Positions 33,221 to 33,796 of a stretch of 33,796 nucleotides of DNA are shown here, in pieces. The position numbers and the translations under genes are program-made. The DNA is from an uncultured Caulobacterales bacterium (GTDB taxonomy: Bacteria > Pseudomonadota > Alphaproteobacteria > Caulobacterales > Caulobacteraceae), in the NCBI GenBank assembly GCA_903858685.1, contig CAIOJR010000161.1:1-33796 (forward strand). The letters are read 5' to 3'. How positions within the stretch are numbered: the stretch's first letter is position 1; each line of letters starts with the position of its first letter. Below the pieces are notes generated by a model. The model saw only the letters and a program-made list of their open reading frames with translations. It was not told the DNA's origin and did no database searches.

Positions 33221-33480
33221 GCGGGCTCCTCCAGCACCGTCCTGTAAATCCGGGTATTGCCCTCCACGGTAGAGGTGAGGGATAGCCCTAGCTTTGCTTT
33301 GATGGTTCCCGCCAGAAACCCTCGGACTGAGTGCGCCTGCCAACCTGTCTCGACCATCAAGTCTTCGATTGACGCGCCTTCCGGGCGCGCCAGAAGCAAG
33401 CGGATGGTATTGGATTTTGTGGGACGCACCGGATCAGCCGGCACTTCCGGCGTCGCAGCTTTCGCACTCTTGGATTTCAT
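33217..33480 (-). CDS. DUF3489 family protein
   Basis: About 87 residues. A Lys/Ala-rich start (MKSKSAKAATPEVPAD) is followed by a winged-helix-like DUF3489 domain: SNTIRLLLARPEGASIEDLM, ETGWQAHSVRGFLAGTIKAK and a beta hairpin LTSTVEGNTRIYRTV. Its small basic form suggests DNA binding, perhaps as a regulator or accessory factor for the recombinase; this is inference. Start ATG 33480 has GGAG about ten bases upstream, directly abutting a long hairpin. An in-frame extension to 33582 would run through that hairpin. First gene of the three-gene cassette. Confidence 0.85.
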   Translation of the reverse strand: MKSKSAKAATPEVPADPVRPTKSNTIRLLLARPEGASIEDLMVETGWQAHSVRGFLAGTIKAKLGLSLTSTVEGNTRIYRTVLEEPA

Positions 33481-33491
33481 CTTTGGAGCTC

Positions 33492-33533
33492 CGTCAGTAA
33501 CACGCGGCGGAAATGGCTCGGCCGCTACTGACG
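33492..33533 (-). promoter_or_regulatory. Long hairpin or operator just upstream of the DUF3489 gene
   Basis: CGTCAGTA (33492-33499) pairs with TACTGACG (33526-33533), and GCGGC (33504-33508) with GCCGC (33521-33525), giving 13 paired bases with a four-base bulge and a 12-nt loop. In the leftward transcript the stem ends next to the GGAG ribosome site, so it could control translation; as DNA it could be a regulator or recombinase site. Confidence 0.5.
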
Positions 33534-33658
33534 AAGGCCGGAGGTTGACCGGCAACCCAATAACGCTCTGGTGAGTCGGCAAGTCCAGTCAGATTCGGAT
33601 CAGACCGGATTGGTCGGCTCCTACGCAAAAGCTGCTCTCTCAGGGGACATTCCCGGAC

Positions 33659-33796
33659 ATGTCTCAGCTATCTGCATTTCTGAAGCTGCAGCCTCGATTG
33701 GACCGCCTAGCGCAGTTCAAGCCGAAATGGCGACTGCGGAAAGTGGATCACGATCGGCGTGCGCGGGAGTGTTCATTCTACGAGAAGAATGCGCCA
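33659..33796 (+). CDS. Possible 5' end of an unknown ORF running off the window
   Basis: ATG 33659 opens a frame that stays open to the window end (46 codons, beginning MSQLSAFLKLQPRLDRLAQF and rich in Arg and Lys). AGGGGA lies about eleven bases upstream, a poor to fair site. I do not recognise the protein. It could equally be non-coding flank of the cassette, because short open frames are common in GC-rich DNA. Confidence 0.3.
   Translation, partial: MSQLSAFLKLQPRLDRLAQFKPKWRLRKVDHDRRARECSFYEKNAP

Overview
The window looks like a GC-rich alphaproteobacterial chromosome, most likely Caulobacterales (an Asticcacaulis- or Caulobacter-like organism). This is an inference from gene content: hopanoid-type HpnN/HpnM proteins, a large TonB-dependent receptor sitting with tryptophan-halogenase-like flavoproteins, a phasin, and a che operon in the Caulobacter/Rhizobiales order. 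Species cannot be fixed from the sequence alone.

Region 1 (1-2333) holds the 3' end of an HpnN-type RND transporter, a convergent HpnM/MlaC-like periplasmic protein, and a CinA-type amidohydrolase.

Region 2 (2345-18983) is a starch/maltodextrin utilisation locus. It encodes a secreted GH15 glucoamylase, two tryptophan-halogenase-like flavoproteins, a DUF6445-like protein, a TonB-dependent receptor, a secreted GH13 alpha-amylase, a GH13 alpha-glucosidase translationally coupled to it, a LacI-family repressor and an MFS maltose/maltooligosaccharide transporter. The likely flow is: polymer trimmed outside or in the periplasm, oligosaccharides imported by the TonB receptor, passed inward by the MFS carrier and hydrolysed by the alpha-glucosidase. 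Three divergent intergenic regions (about 5169-5322, 12464-12645, 17273-17302) share GCAA/TTGC operator-like elements. Two of them carry the same two elements at exactly the same 134-bp offset, which suggests one LacI-controlled regulon.

Region 3 (19008-21364) has a strong terminator, a phasin gene with an inverted repeat upstream, and a penicillin-binding D,D-carboxypeptidase with a C-terminal SPOR domain.

Region 4 (21394-30456) is a complete chemotaxis operon read leftward: STAS protein, cheY, cheA, cheW, cheR, cheB, cheY, cheD and a small protein with a CheZ/CheT-like DxxxQ motif. After an AT-rich gap come a soluble globin-coupled chemoreceptor ending in a CheR-tethering-type pentapeptide, and an Hpt protein.

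Region 5 (30695-33796) starts with tRNA-Lys(CTT). Beyond it is a leftward accessory cassette of DUF3489, DUF2924 and serine recombinase genes joined by overlapping start/stop codons. A strong hairpin abuts the first gene's ribosome binding site, and a short partial ORF runs off the right end.

The observations most worth following up are the paired operator module, the DxxxQ protein after cheD, the halogenase/DUF6445 pairing inside a sugar locus, the orphan terminator upstream of the glucoamylase, and the recombinase cassette with its leader hairpin.
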